Source of the DNA: Streptantibioticus_C sp963761325
GTDB lineage: Bacteria > Actinomycetota > Actinomycetes > Streptomycetales > Streptomycetaceae
DNA length: 64,000 bases
Direction of reading: 5' to 3'
Assembly (NCBI GenBank): GCA_963761325.1
Contig: CAVXGZ010000001.1
Location: forward strand, 1,550,001 to 1,614,000
In this document: positions 44,634 through 53,507 of the stretch, piece after piece
Layout of the letters: each line of letters begins with the position of its first letter
How positions within the stretch are numbered: position 1 is the first letter of the stretch
Notes under the pieces: generated by a model
What the model saw: only the letters and a program-made list of their open reading frames with translations
The model's database searches: none
What the model was told of the DNA's origin: nothing
Translations under genes and position numbers: made by a program

Positions 44634-45965
44634 CTACCCGCCCAACACCCTTCGCAAGTAGTCGTTCCCGAACACACGTCCTGGGTCGAGCCGGTCCCGC
44701 AGAGCGGTGAACTCGGTGAAAGCCGGATAGACCGACGCCAGGTACTCGGCGTTCCTGGTGTGCAGCTTCCCCCAGTGCGGCCGTCCCAGATGCGCCGTCA
44801 TGATCTGCTCCACGGCCGCGAAGTACTCCTGATGGCGCGTGCCCCGGTACATGTGCACCGCGACGTAGACCGAGTCGCGCCCGCAGGCGGTGGACAGCGT
44901 GATGTCGTCGGCGGGCGCGGTGCGGACCTCCACGGGGAAGCCGATCCGCAGCCCGGAGCGGTCGACCATCGCCTTCAGCTCGCGCAGCGCCGGCACCGCC
45001 GCGTCCCGGTGCAGCGCGTACTCCATCTCCACGAACCGCACCCGGCGCGGCGAGGTGAAGACCCGGTACGCGGTGTCGGTGTACGAACGGGCGGACAGCG
45101 CGCGGCTGGAGAGCCGGGCCAGCCCGGGGACGGTCGCCGGGACGGCCTTGCCGAGCGCGCAGACCGCCTGGAAGACCCCGTTGGACAGCAACTCGTCGTC
45201 CACCCAGCCGCGCAGCGCCGGCAGCGGGGCCGCCGGGCCCGCGCTGCGGTTGTTGCGCTTGGTGTTGCAGTTGTCGGTGTGCGGGAACCAGTAGAACTCG
45301 AAGTGCTCGTTCTCCGCGACGAGCCGGTCGAACTCCCGCAGCACCCGGTCGAAGCGCATCGGCTCCTCACGGGCGGTCAGCAGGAAGGCCGGCTCGACCG
45401 CGAAGGTGACCGAGCCGATCACGCCCAGCGCCCCGAGCCCGATCCTCGCCGCGGCGAAGACCTCCGGGTTCTCCCGCGCCGAGCAGCGCAGCACCGAGCC
45501 GTCCGCGGTGACCAGTTCGAGGGCGGTGATCTGGGCGGCGATCGAGGCCGAGTCGCGGCCGGTGCCGTGCGTGCCGGTGCTGACCGCCCCGGCGACGGTC
45601 TGCTCCATGATGTCGCCCATGTTGGTCAGCGACAGCCCGACCGCGTCCAGCGCCCGGTTCAGCCCGCGCAACGGCAGCCCCGCCCCGACCGTGACGGTGC
45701 CGGCCGCCGTGTCGATCTCCCGGATCGCGGTGAGCCCTTCGGGCCGGATCAGCACGCCGTCGGTGGCCGCCGCCGCGGTGAAGGAGTGCCCGCTGCCGAC
45801 CGCCTTGGCCCGCAGACCGTCCTCGGCCGCCCGCCGGACCGCCGCCGCCAGCTCGTCCAGCGAACCGGGTGTCACGGTCCGCCGCGGCCGGGCGGTGACG
45901 TTGCCCGCCCAGTTACGCCACGAAGTCGCCTCGCCGGTCCTGCTCGTCGTGCGCGTCGTCCTCAT
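44634..45965 (-). CDS. FAD-linked lactone oxidase (D-arabinono/L-gulono-1,4-lactone oxidase family)
   Basis: 443 residues. The FAD_binding_4 (PCMH) domain has AVGSGHSFTAAAATDGVLI; the His of GSGHSF is the residue that carries covalent FAD in alditol oxidases. It continues with VAGAVSTGTHGTG. The C-terminal ALO domain ends with the conserved PHWGKLH and LDPGRVFGNDYLRR. Family members oxidise sugar lactones or alditols with oxygen or a cytochrome. The start at 45965 overlaps the 3' end of the MFS gene by 53 bases; a later start would reduce the overlap, but the RNWAGN motif at residue 17 should be kept. Probably co-transcribed with the MFS transporter upstream. Confidence 0.9.
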   Translation of the reverse strand: MRTTRTTSRTGEATSWRNWAGNVTARPRRTVTPGSLDELAAAVRRAAEDGLRAKAVGSGHSFTAAAATDGVLIRPEGLTAIREIDTAAGTVTVGAGLPLRGLNRALDAVGLSLTNMGDIMEQTVAGAVSTGTHGTGRDSASIAAQITALELVTADGSVLRCSARENPEVFAAARIGLGALGVIGSVTFAVEPAFLLTAREEPMRFDRVLREFDRLVAENEHFEFYWFPHTDNCNTKRNNRSAGPAAPLPALRGWVDDELLSNGVFQAVCALGKAVPATVPGLARLSSRALSARSYTDTAYRVFTSPRRVRFVEMEYALHRDAAVPALRELKAMVDRSGLRIGFPVEVRTAPADDITLSTACGRDSVYVAVHMYRGTRHQEYFAAVEQIMTAHLGRPHWGKLHTRNAEYLASVYPAFTEFTALRDRLDPGRVFGNDYLRRVLGG

Positions 45966-47166
45966 CGGCTCGTCGTCCCTCCCGCTCCGGCGCCGGTACG
46001 AGCCGGCGGTATCCGAGGACCGCCACCGCCAGGGCGAGTGCCCCGGCGGCCAGTGGCACCGTGTACCCCGCGGCGGGGCCGGCCGCGTCCACCACCGTGC
46101 CGGCGGCGGAGGCGCCGATCGCCACCCCGACCGCGAGTCCGGTACTCGTCCACGTCATACCCTCGGTCAGCTTCGAGCGCGGCACCAGCTGTTCGACCAG
46201 GGCCATCGCGGTGACCATGGTGGGCGCTATCGTCAGGCCCGAGACGAACAGCGCCAGGCCCAGCGCCGGCAGGCTCCCGGACAGCTGGAGGGGGATCATA
46301 CTCAGCGCCATCGCGGCCACCCCCACCGCGAACCGCTTCGCCGCGTTCTGCGACGGCCTGGCCAGTCCGAACACCACGCCGGCCAGGCAGCTGCCGAGCG
46401 CGTAGACCGCCAGCACGACGCTCGCCGCCGCCTTGTGCCCCTGCTGCTGGGCGAACGCCACCGTCGCCACGTCCACCGCGCCGAAGATCGCCCCGGTGGC
46501 GGTGAAGGTGGCCACCAGCACCCGCAGCCCCGCCGAACGCAGCACCGAGCCGCCGGTGTGGTGCTCGGGCGGGTGCGGGGCCGGCTCGGTGCCGTGCTGC
46601 GCGGTCAGCCACACCACCCCGACGGCCAGGCACACCACCGCGAGCAGCGGCCCGGCCTCCGGGAACCACGCGGTGCTCAGCCCGATCGAGACGACCGGGC
46701 CGACGATGAAGCACAGCTCGTCCACCACCGACTCGTGCGAGTACGCGGTGTGCAGCAGCGGCGAACCCCGGTAGAGGGCCGCCCAGCGGGACCGCACCAT
46801 CGATCCCAGGCTCGGCGTGGTGCCCGCCGCCGCGGCGCACGCGTACAGCGCCCAGTCCGGCGCCCCGGTCCGCACGCACACCAGAAGCGCGGCCACCGCC
46901 GTGACCGTCACCGCGGCGACCGGGCGCAGCACCCGCCGCTGTCCGTGGCGGTCCACCAGCCGGGAGACCTGCGGGCCGAAGCACGCCGCCGCCAGCGCCA
47001 GGGTCGCGGTGAGCCCGCCGGCCAGCCCGTAGCGACCGGTGACCTGGGAGATCATCGTGACGATGCCGATGCCCAGCATCGACAGCGGCAGCCGGCCGAT
47101 CGCGCCGGCGGCGGAGAACCCCTTGGCGCCGGGGGCGGCGAAGATCGCACGGTAGGGGGCGAGCAC
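45913..47166 (-). CDS. Major facilitator superfamily transporter
   Basis: 417 residues with 12 predicted transmembrane segments. Features are GFSAAGAIGRLPLSMLGIGIV in segment 1, the loop motif VSRLVDRHGQRRVLRP between segments 2 and 3 (MFS motif A), and an acidic hydrophilic tail after residue 390. It belongs to the sugar/drug-exporter type of Streptomyces MFS proteins; the substrate is not evident. Upstream of the gene lies ferrochelatase on the other strand, and the last 53 bases overlap the lactone oxidase start, suggesting an operon. Confidence 0.88.
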   Translation of the reverse strand: MLAPYRAIFAAPGAKGFSAAGAIGRLPLSMLGIGIVTMISQVTGRYGLAGGLTATLALAAACFGPQVSRLVDRHGQRRVLRPVAAVTVTAVAALLVCVRTGAPDWALYACAAAAGTTPSLGSMVRSRWAALYRGSPLLHTAYSHESVVDELCFIVGPVVSIGLSTAWFPEAGPLLAVVCLAVGVVWLTAQHGTEPAPHPPEHHTGGSVLRSAGLRVLVATFTATGAIFGAVDVATVAFAQQQGHKAAASVVLAVYALGSCLAGVVFGLARPSQNAAKRFAVGVAAMALSMIPLQLSGSLPALGLALFVSGLTIAPTMVTAMALVEQLVPRSKLTEGMTWTSTGLAVGVAIGASAAGTVVDAAGPAAGYTVPLAAGALALAVAVLGYRRLVPAPEREGRRADEDDAHDEQDRRGDFVA

Positions 47167-47374
47167 GGGCGCTCCAGGCTCAGGGGACGGCCGGCGGTCG
47201 GCACGGACCGCCGGCCGGGCAGGCGGGACACATCGGCAGGACGCGTAAAGGGGCCATAAGGCCGTGGATAAAGCTTACGAGTCATAGCAAACGCTTTTCG
47301 CACCGAGGCGGCGTCCCCAACTGCCGGGAACCCGGGGCGCCCCGGGTCGTCGCGGGCCGCCGGCCGGCGGGTGG

Positions 47375-47380
47375 CAGGAT
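47375..47380 (+). promoter_or_regulatory. -10-like CAGGAT of a leaderless transcript
   Basis: CAGGAT is followed by 7 bases and the ATG at 47388, with no ribosome-binding site. Confidence 0.4.
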
Positions 47381-47387
47381 CGACGTC

Positions 47388-48503
47388 ATGCCCGATGAGC
47401 TCGATCCCCACCCGTACGACGCCTTGCTGCTGCTCTCCTTCGGCGGCCCGGAGGGCCCCGACGACGTCGTCCCCTTCCTGGAGAACGTCACCGCCGGCCG
47501 CGGCATCCCGCGTGAGCGCCTCAAGGAGGTCGGGCGGCACTACTACCTGTTCGGCGGCGTGAGCCCGATCAACGCCCAGAACCGCGAACTGCTCGGCGCG
47601 CTGCGCACCGACTTCGCCGTGGCCGGCCTCGACCTGCCGGTCTACTGGGGCAACCGCAACTGGGCGCCCTACCTCGCCGACACCCTGCGGGCGGTCAGCG
47701 ACGACGGGCACCGGCGGGTGCTGACCCTGGCCACCAGCGCGTACGCCTCCTACTCGGGCTGCCGCCAGTACCGGGAGAACCTCGCCGACGCGCTCGCCGC
47801 CCTCGCCGCCGAGGGCCGTCCGGTGCCCCGGGTGGACAAGCTCCGGCACTACTTCAACCACCCCGGCTTCATCGCCCCGATGGTCGACTCCGTGCTCGCC
47901 GCGCTCGCCGAACTGCCCGACGGGGTCCGCGACGGCGCCCGGCTGGCGTTCACCACGCACTCGATCCCCACCGCCGCCGCCGACACCTCGGGGCCGGTCG
48001 CCGGACACGGCGACGGCGGCGCCTACCTCGCCCAGCACCTGGACGCCGCCGCGGTCATCGCCGAGGGGGTGCGCGAGGCGACCGGGACCGCGCACCCGTG
48101 GCGGCTGGTCTTCCAGTCCCGCAGCGGCCCGCCGAGCGTCCCGTGGCTGGAGCCCGACATCTGCGACCACCTGGCCGCCGAGCACGCCGCCGGGGCGCCG
48201 GCCGTGGTGATGGTGCCGGTCGGCTTCGTCTCCGACCACATGGAGGTCAGGTACGACCTCGACACCGAGGCCGCCGCGAAGGCCGCCGGACTCGGCCTGC
48301 CGGTCGCCCGCGCCGCGACGGTGGGCGCCGACCCGCGGTTCGCCGCCGCGGTGCGCGACCTGGTACTGGAGCGTGCCGCCGCCGAGCGCGGCGGCACGCC
48401 GCCGCGCTGCGCGCTCGGCCGGCTCGGCCCGAGCCACGACGTGTGCCCGGCCGGCTGCTGTCCCGCGCGCGCCCCGCGACCGGCCGCCGCCGGGCTCGAC
48501 TGA
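47388..48503 (+). CDS. hemH: Ferrochelatase (coproporphyrin III type)
   Basis: 371 residues; inserts iron into a porphyrin. In actinobacteria the enzyme acts on coproporphyrin III in the coproporphyrin-dependent heme pathway and is also named CpfC. Motifs: LLSFGGPEGPDDVVPFLENV at the start, YWGNRNWAPYL, FTTHSIPTAAAD with the metal-site His, and PVGFVSDHMEVRYDLD with the catalytic Glu. A [2Fe-2S] cluster is likely: Cys in YSGCRQY and three Cys in the C-terminal tail (CALG, DVCPAGCC). The next gene starts 36 bases later and reads the same way. Confidence 0.95.
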   Translation: MPDELDPHPYDALLLLSFGGPEGPDDVVPFLENVTAGRGIPRERLKEVGRHYYLFGGVSPINAQNRELLGALRTDFAVAGLDLPVYWGNRNWAPYLADTLRAVSDDGHRRVLTLATSAYASYSGCRQYRENLADALAALAAEGRPVPRVDKLRHYFNHPGFIAPMVDSVLAALAELPDGVRDGARLAFTTHSIPTAAADTSGPVAGHGDGGAYLAQHLDAAAVIAEGVREATGTAHPWRLVFQSRSGPPSVPWLEPDICDHLAAEHAAGAPAVVMVPVGFVSDHMEVRYDLDTEAAAKAAGLGLPVARAATVGADPRFAAAVRDLVLERAAAERGGTPPRCALGRLGPSHDVCPAGCCPARAPRPAAAGLD

Positions 48504-48539
48504 ACCGCACCGACCCCGCATGACGAAAGGAAGACCGCC

Positions 48540-49337
48540 GTGAGCGATCTGGACCGCGAGCTGCTGGACATCGCGCTGGAGGCGGCCCGCCGGGCCGGCG
48601 CCCTGCTGCGCGACGGGAGGCCGGCGGACCTCGGGGTGGCCGCGACCAAGTCCAGCCCGACCGACGTGGTCACCGAGATGGACCTCGCCTCCGAGAAGCT
48701 CATCACCGGCTACCTCGCCGAGCACCGGCCGGACGACGGCCTGCTGGGGGAGGAGGGCGCGAGCCGGACCGGCACCTCCGGGGTGCGCTGGGTGGTCGAC
48801 CCGCTCGACGGCACGGTGAACTACCTGTACGGCCTGCCGTCCTGGTCGGTGAGCATCGCCGCGGAACGCGACGGGCGCGCGGTGGCCGGCGTGGTGGCCG
48901 CCCCGATGCGCGGCGAGACCTACCACGCGGTGCTCGGCGGCGGCGCCCACCTGGACGGCACCCGGGTGCGCTGCCGCCCGGCGCCGGCCCTGGACCGCGC
49001 CCTGGTCGCCACCGGCTTCGGCTACGTGCGGGAGATGCGCACCGCCCAGGCCGAGGTGGCCCGGTCCCTGCTGCCCCGGGTGCGCGACATCCGGCGCAAC
49101 GGATCGGCCGCCCTCGACCTGTGCGACCTGGGGTGCGGCCGGCTGGACGGCTACTACGAGCGCGGGCTGCACCCGTGGGACGTGGCGGCCGGCGGCCTGT
49201 TCGCCCGGGAGGCCGGCGTGCTGACCGGCGGGCGGCCGGGCCACCCGGAGTCCTTCGACCTGACGGTGGCCGCGCCGCCCGGACTGTTCGAGCCGCTGCA
49301 GGCGCTGGTGGACGAGTTGGGCGCCTGGCACGACTGA
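48540..49337 (+). CDS. Inositol monophosphatase-family phosphatase
   Basis: 265 residues. The metal and phosphate motifs are LLGEEGAS (Glu of motif 0), WVVDPLDGTVNY (motif A) and HPWDVAAGGLFAREAG (motif B). Family members dephosphorylate inositol phosphates, fructose-1,6-bisphosphate, histidinol phosphate or PAP; the sequence does not decide among these. The GTG start follows GAAAGGAAG. It is in probable operon with ferrochelatase. Confidence 0.93.
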   Translation: MSDLDRELLDIALEAARRAGALLRDGRPADLGVAATKSSPTDVVTEMDLASEKLITGYLAEHRPDDGLLGEEGASRTGTSGVRWVVDPLDGTVNYLYGLPSWSVSIAAERDGRAVAGVVAAPMRGETYHAVLGGGAHLDGTRVRCRPAPALDRALVATGFGYVREMRTAQAEVARSLLPRVRDIRRNGSAALDLCDLGCGRLDGYYERGLHPWDVAAGGLFAREAGVLTGGRPGHPESFDLTVAAPPGLFEPLQALVDELGAWHD

Positions 49338-49351
49338 CACCGCTGAGGCGA

Positions 49352-49422
49352 CGCCCGGCCGCACGCGGGCATGCGAACGCCCCGGTCACCTGGTGGGGGG
49401 TGTCCGGGGCGCAGGCCGGGCG
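49352..49422. terminator. Bidirectional nested hairpin
   Basis: Outer arms CGCCCGGCC (49352-49360) and 49414-49422 enclose an inner helix GCCCCGG (49379-49385) with 49404-49410. It lies between convergent genes. Confidence 0.6.
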
Positions 49423-49426
49423 CTGG

Positions 49427-49600
49427 TCAGGCGACCTTGGGTGCCACCTCGACGCCGTGCTCGGCGGCGATACGACGCAGGTCGTCGAGCTCGGACTGCT
49501 CCACCTCGGCGAGGTAGTCGTCGCCGATCTCCTGTGCGCGGGTGAGGTCGGACTCCGTGTTGCGTATGCGTTGTGTGATGCCGGTGGTGAACGCGTCCAT
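49427..49600 (-). CDS. Small helical protein of unknown function
   Basis: 57 residues, from the ATG at 49600 preceded by AAGGGGG. It is mostly charged and helical (RIRNTESDLTRAQEIGDDYL, AEVEQSELDDLRRIAAEHG), suggesting an antiparallel helix pair or a coiled coil. The frame is open 61 codons further upstream, but that part is low-quality and lacks a ribosome-binding site. Similar small proteins occur in other streptomycetes next to cutRS. No function is known to me. Confidence 0.7.
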   Translation of the reverse strand: MDAFTTGITQRIRNTESDLTRAQEIGDDYLAEVEQSELDDLRRIAAEHGVEVAPKVA

Positions 49601-50004
49601 GAGGCGCCCCCTTGTCGTCGTCGGGTGCACAAGGCGGTTTCTGATGTGCGGGGCTTGGGCGATCGCCTCCGAACGCGTACGGGACGCGCGGATGATGCTG
49701 CTCGACGAGGCGTGATCGCGGGGTTGCAGTCGTCCTCCCCGCGCTCGATGACCGGAAAACCTCTCCCTCCGGAAAAATCTCATGGGACGGTTTTCGCTAC
49801 GCGCGGTGACCTCCCATGACCTGCGGTGTCCGGAGGGAACAGTTCACCGATTGTTTTCGGCCGATTCCCTTCGGTGGCCCGTTCCTGACCGCCGGAGGTG
49901 CCCCGCACGGGGTTCCCGGCACGAGGGCTTACCGGTGTTTTATGGGCATCGGAGGCAGGATGGAGCAGCCCCGCTCGTAGATCCGTTTCGTGGAAGGACC
50001 GCCC
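49601..50004. other. Divergent region between the small protein gene and cutR
   Basis: 404 bases with relatively A+T-rich patches (49750-49960), as expected of promoters. I see no coding frame that I can support and no clear operator. The cutR ribosome-binding site GGAAGGA is at its right end. Confidence 0.4.
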
Positions 50005-50658
50005 GTGCGCGTACTCGTCGTCGAGGACGAGCAGTTGCTCGCCGATGCCGTGGCCACCGGACTGCGCCGGGAGGCCATGGCCGTCGATGTCGTCTACGAC
50101 GGGGGCGCCGCCCTGGAGCGCATCGGCGTCAACGACTACGACGTGGTGGTGCTCGACCGCGACCTGCCGGTCGTCCACGGTGACGAGGTGTGCCGCAGGC
50201 TCGTCGGCCTCTCGCTGCCGACCCGGGTCCTGATGCTGACCGCGGCCGGCGACGTCAGCGACCGCGTCGAGGGCCTGGAGCTGGGCGCCGACGACTACCT
50301 GCCGAAGCCGTTCGCCTTCAGCGAGCTGACCGCCCGGGTGCGCGCCCTGGGCCGTCGCACCAGCACCCCGCTGCCGCCCGTCCTGGAGCGCGCCGGCCTG
50401 CGGCTCGACCCCAACCGCCGCGAGGTCTTCCGCGACGGGCGGGAGGTGCACCTCGCGCCCAAGGAGTTCGCCGTCCTGGAGGTCCTGCTGCGCAGCGAGG
50501 GCTCGGTGGTCTCCGCGGAGCAGCTGCTGGAGAAGGCCTGGGACGAGAACACCGACCCGTTCACCAACGTCGTACGGGTGACCGTGATGACCCTGCGCCG
50601 CAAGCTCGGCGAGCCCGCGGTCATCGTCACCGTGCCCGGCTCCGGTTATCGGATCTGA
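50005..50658 (+). CDS. cutR: CutR, OmpR-family response regulator
   Basis: 217 residues from the GTG at 50005, chosen over an in-frame GTG at 49990 because GGAAGGA lies between the two. The receiver domain has VVEDEQ, phospho-acceptor Asp51 (VVVLDRDLP), Thr in MLTAAG and Lys in LPKPF. The winged-helix DNA-binding domain begins near residue 125 and ends VTVPGSGYRI. CutRS is a conserved Streptomyces system; it was named for an effect on copper or melanin and is now linked to envelope and secretion stress. The sensor gene follows after 6 bases. Confidence 0.92.
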   Translation: MRVLVVEDEQLLADAVATGLRREAMAVDVVYDGGAALERIGVNDYDVVVLDRDLPVVHGDEVCRRLVGLSLPTRVLMLTAAGDVSDRVEGLELGADDYLPKPFAFSELTARVRALGRRTSTPLPPVLERAGLRLDPNRREVFRDGREVHLAPKEFAVLEVLLRSEGSVVSAEQLLEKAWDENTDPFTNVVRVTVMTLRRKLGEPAVIVTVPGSGYRI

Positions 50659-50664
50659 TCGCGG

Positions 50665-51990
50665 ATGGCACACCTCCCGATGTCCGGCTCCTCCTCGGCC
50701 TCGTCAGGCTCCGCCGGGTCCTCCGGCTCCGGCGGCTCTGCCGGGTCCGCCCCGAAGGAGTCGGCGACCCCGCCCAAGCCCACCTGGGACCCCCGGCCGC
50801 CCGATACCGGCACCCCGTGGCTGCGGCCCACCATCCGCATACGGCTCACCGTGCTGTACGGCGGCATGTTCCTGATCGCCGGCGTGCTGCTGCTGCTGAT
50901 CATCTACCTGCTGGCCGCGCAGGCGATGAACCAGGGCAGCGAGGCGCCGTTCCGGTTGATCGGCGGCAACGTCCAGGTCAACAGCAGCGCCTGCCCCGGG
51001 CTCACCGACCCGACCCAGCAGGTGACCGCCCAGCACTTCAACGACGCCCTGGACGCCTGCATGAGCGCCCAGCGCCAGGTCGCCCTGACCAACCTGCTGC
51101 GCCGCTCGCTGCTCGCCCTGCTGGGCCTGACGGTGGTCGCGTTCGCCTTCGGCTACGTGATGGCCGGCCGGGTGCTCTCGCCGCTCGGCCGGATCACCCG
51201 CACCGCGCGGTCGGTGGCCGGATCCGATCTGTCGCGCCGGATCAAGATGGACGGCCCGGACGACGAGTTGAAGGAGCTCGCCGACACCTTCGACGACATG
51301 CTCAACCGGCTCGACAGATCCTTCGAGTCCCAACGCCGGTTCGTCGCCAACGCCTCGCACGAACTGCGCACCCCGCTGGCGATCAACCGCACGCTGCTGG
51401 AAGTGCAGCTCACCGATCCGAACGCCTCACCCGACCTGCAACAGCTCGGCAAGACGCTGCTGGCCACCAACCTGCGCAGCGAACAGCTCGTCGAGGGGCT
51501 GCTGTTGCTCGCCCGCAGTGACAACGAGGTGGTGGAGCGCAAACCCGTCGACCTGGCCGAGGCGGCCTCCCAGGCGCTCGAACAGACCCGCTCCGAGGCC
51601 GAGTCCAAGGGCGTCGAGCTGCGCGGCGAGGAGCTGGCCGGCGCGGTCGTGCAGGGCAGCGGCGTGCTGCTGGAGCGGGTCGCGCTCAACCTGGTGCAGA
51701 ACGCGGTGCGCTACAACGTGCCCGACGGCTGGGTGGAGGTGCGCACCGCCACCCAGGGCGGCCTCGCCGTGCTGACGGTCGCCAACACCGGCCCCGTGGT
51801 GCCCGCCTACGAACTCGACAACATCTTCGAACCGTTCCGCCGGCTGCGCACCCAGCGGACCAACAGCGACAAGGGAGTGGGTCTCGGCCTGTCCATCGTC
51901 CGCTCGGTCGCCCGCGCGCACGGCGGATCCATCAGCGCGGAGCCCAGAGACGGCGGCGGCCTGGTCATGCGGGTCGCGATCCCGCTCTGA
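50665..51990 (+). CDS. cutS: CutS, sensor histidine kinase
   Basis: 441 residues. A Ser/Gly-rich N-terminus precedes transmembrane segment 1 (about 62-84) and segment 2 (about 146-166). The short extracytoplasmic loop carries two cysteines, Cys110 (SSACPG) and Cys132 (DACMSA), which could form a disulfide and sense extracellular thiol redox state. A HAMP domain follows, then HisKA with phospho-acceptor His232 (NASHELRTPLA) and the HATPase domain (NLVQNAVRYN, GVGLGLSIVRS). The start is uncertain: ATG at 50665 or 50680. Coupled to CutR, 6 bases upstream. Confidence 0.92.
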   Translation: MAHLPMSGSSSASSGSAGSSGSGGSAGSAPKESATPPKPTWDPRPPDTGTPWLRPTIRIRLTVLYGGMFLIAGVLLLLIIYLLAAQAMNQGSEAPFRLIGGNVQVNSSACPGLTDPTQQVTAQHFNDALDACMSAQRQVALTNLLRRSLLALLGLTVVAFAFGYVMAGRVLSPLGRITRTARSVAGSDLSRRIKMDGPDDELKELADTFDDMLNRLDRSFESQRRFVANASHELRTPLAINRTLLEVQLTDPNASPDLQQLGKTLLATNLRSEQLVEGLLLLARSDNEVVERKPVDLAEAASQALEQTRSEAESKGVELRGEELAGAVVQGSGVLLERVALNLVQNAVRYNVPDGWVEVRTATQGGLAVLTVANTGPVVPAYELDNIFEPFRRLRTQRTNSDKGVGLGLSIVRSVARAHGGSISAEPRDGGGLVMRVAIPL

Positions 51991-52451
51991 TCCCGGTCCG
52001 ATCCGGATCCGATCGCGGATCCGATCCGCGGGTCCGATCCGGATCAGCGGCAGATGTGACGCACGTGACGCGGGCCGGAGAACCTGTTCGCTTCGGGCGA
52101 AATGTCGCCGTCCGTTCCTGGCCCTTCCGCGCTGTGACCGATCGCACAACCGAAATCCCGCCCGCGCACCCTGTGTGACCAGGCAGCTCGGGAAAAAGCC
52201 GAAAAATCCATGTTTCCGCAGGTCATGATCACGGGAAGTACACGTGACGGCACACCTGAACCAGCCTGTGCCACCGTGGCCAGGTGCCCGTCGATGGCCG
52301 ACACCGTCACCCCTTCGGGGGTGCCGTTGGGTGTCGATTGAGTAACAGGGCTTGATGTGAGGCAAAATCTCCGCCTCGGAGCGGGCACAAGTTCCGCTCC
52401 TCGCGCGTTACGTGCGCTGGAGACAGCAGATACCCAGAGGGGGAGAGTGCA
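51991..52451. other. Intergenic region after cutS and upstream of DUF4193 gene
   Basis: 461 bases without a supported gene. The first part carries the GATCCG repeat (listed separately). A stem-loop GACACC...GGTGTC (52300-52305 with 52330-52335) encloses CACCCC-TTC-GGGGGTG at 52308-52323. The part 52140-52450 is relatively A+T-rich and should contain the DUF4193 promoter. No short ORF with a good ribosome-binding site was found. Confidence 0.4.
51995..52045. repeat. 15-base direct repeat around a hairpin after cutS
   Basis: GGTCCGATCCGGATC occurs at 51995-52009 and 52031-52045. The space between contains the inverted repeat CGCGGAT-CCG-ATCCGCG (52014-52030). It begins 4 bases after the cutS stop and could be its terminator. 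Confidence 0.75.
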
Positions 52452-52751
52452 ATGGCAACGGACTACGACACGCCACGCAAGACCGATGACGATCTCAACG
52501 AGGACAGCATCGAGGAGCTGAAGGCCCGGCGGAACGAGAAGTCCACCTCGTCGGTGGACGTCGACGAGTTCGAGCAGGCCGAGGGCTTGGAGCTGCCCGG
52601 TGCGGACCTGTCCAACGAGGAGCTGTCGGTGCGCGTCCTGCCGCGCCAGGCGGACGAGTTCACCTGCATGAGCTGCTTCCTCGTCCACCACCGCAGCCAG
52701 CTCGCCTCGGAGAAGAACGGCCACCCGGTCTGCCGCGACTGCGCGGCCTGA
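52452..52751 (+). CDS. DUF4193 domain protein
   Basis: 99 residues. An acidic, probably disordered N-terminus (LNEDSIEELKARRNEKSTSS) leads to a C-terminal zinc-ribbon-like pair, CMSC (about 76-79) and CRDC near the end, with HHRSQL between. DUF4193 is a small, highly conserved actinobacterial family; a four-Cys metal site is visible but the function is unknown. The ATG follows GGGGGAGAG. The next gene starts 12 bases after the stop. Confidence 0.92.
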   Translation: MATDYDTPRKTDDDLNEDSIEELKARRNEKSTSSVDVDEFEQAEGLELPGADLSNEELSVRVLPRQADEFTCMSCFLVHHRSQLASEKNGHPVCRDCAA

Positions 52752-52763
52752 GGCGGGAGGACC

Positions 52764-53486
52764 GTGTCGGATCCGGCGCGAGACGACGAGCGGGGCTCCA
52801 TGGAGCACCAGCGCCGCACGGCGCCGCCGTGGAGGGTGGCGGTGGGCGGCGGATGGGCCTCGCTCGCGAAACGCGTCGGCGGCGGTGCGAGGAACAGTCT
52901 GAGCGCGTTGACCGAGCGGCTGATCGACACCGCGCCACGCATCCCGGTCCGCGATCTGGACACGCTGCGCAGACAGTTCCCCACGCTCGGCCCCGAGGAG
53001 ATCGCCGACAAGCTCGTCGCCGCGGCCACCGCGGCGACCGCCACGGTGGGAGCCGGCGTCGGCGCCGCCGCGGCCCTGCCCGTACCGCCGGCGATGACCG
53101 CCGAGCTCGTCGCGGAGACCATGGCCGTGGCCGCCGTGGAGTACAAACTCATCGCCGAACTGCACGAGCTGTACGGCCGGCGGGCCCCCGGCAACACCCG
53201 GCAGCGGGTCGCCGCCTACCTCGGCGCCTGGGCGCAGCAGCGCGGCATCCAGGTCACCCGGCCGGCCAGCGTCGACGCCGCCCTCAGCGGCCAGCTCAAA
53301 CGCCAGCTGCGCCAGCGCCTGGTGCGCCGCTCGGCGCGCAACCTGCCGACGCTGACCCCGTTCATGGTCGGCGCGGCCATCGGCGCCTTCCTCAACCGGC
53401 GCGACACCGGCCGGCTCGCCGAGCGGGTACGCGCCGATCTGCGCGGCCGCCAGATCCCGTGGGACGTCATCCCCCCGAGCCTTTGA
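52764..53486 (+). CDS. Conserved hypothetical protein with Ala-rich helical segments
   Basis: 240 residues from a GTG start after GGGAGGACC. A conserved PRIPVRDLDTLRRQFPTLGP leads to a hydrophobic Ala-rich segment (about 90-118, GAGVGAAAALPVPPAMTAEL) that could be a membrane or amphipathic helix. It is followed by AVEYKLIAELHELYGRRAPG, a basic helix (QLKRQLRQRLVRRSARNLP) and LTPFMVGAAIGAFLN. I recognise the protein as conserved in streptomycetes downstream of the DUF4193 gene but cannot name a function. Confidence 0.82.
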   Translation: MSDPARDDERGSMEHQRRTAPPWRVAVGGGWASLAKRVGGGARNSLSALTERLIDTAPRIPVRDLDTLRRQFPTLGPEEIADKLVAAATAATATVGAGVGAAAALPVPPAMTAELVAETMAVAAVEYKLIAELHELYGRRAPGNTRQRVAAYLGAWAQQRGIQVTRPASVDAALSGQLKRQLRQRLVRRSARNLPTLTPFMVGAAIGAFLNRRDTGRLAERVRADLRGRQIPWDVIPPSL

Positions 53487-53507
53487 CCCCGGCCGGCCCG
53501 CCCGGTC

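Noticed and set aside
47052..49364. Long minus-strand frame opposite hemH and the phosphatase gene
   Set aside because: No motifs; antisense shadow of two well-supported genes.
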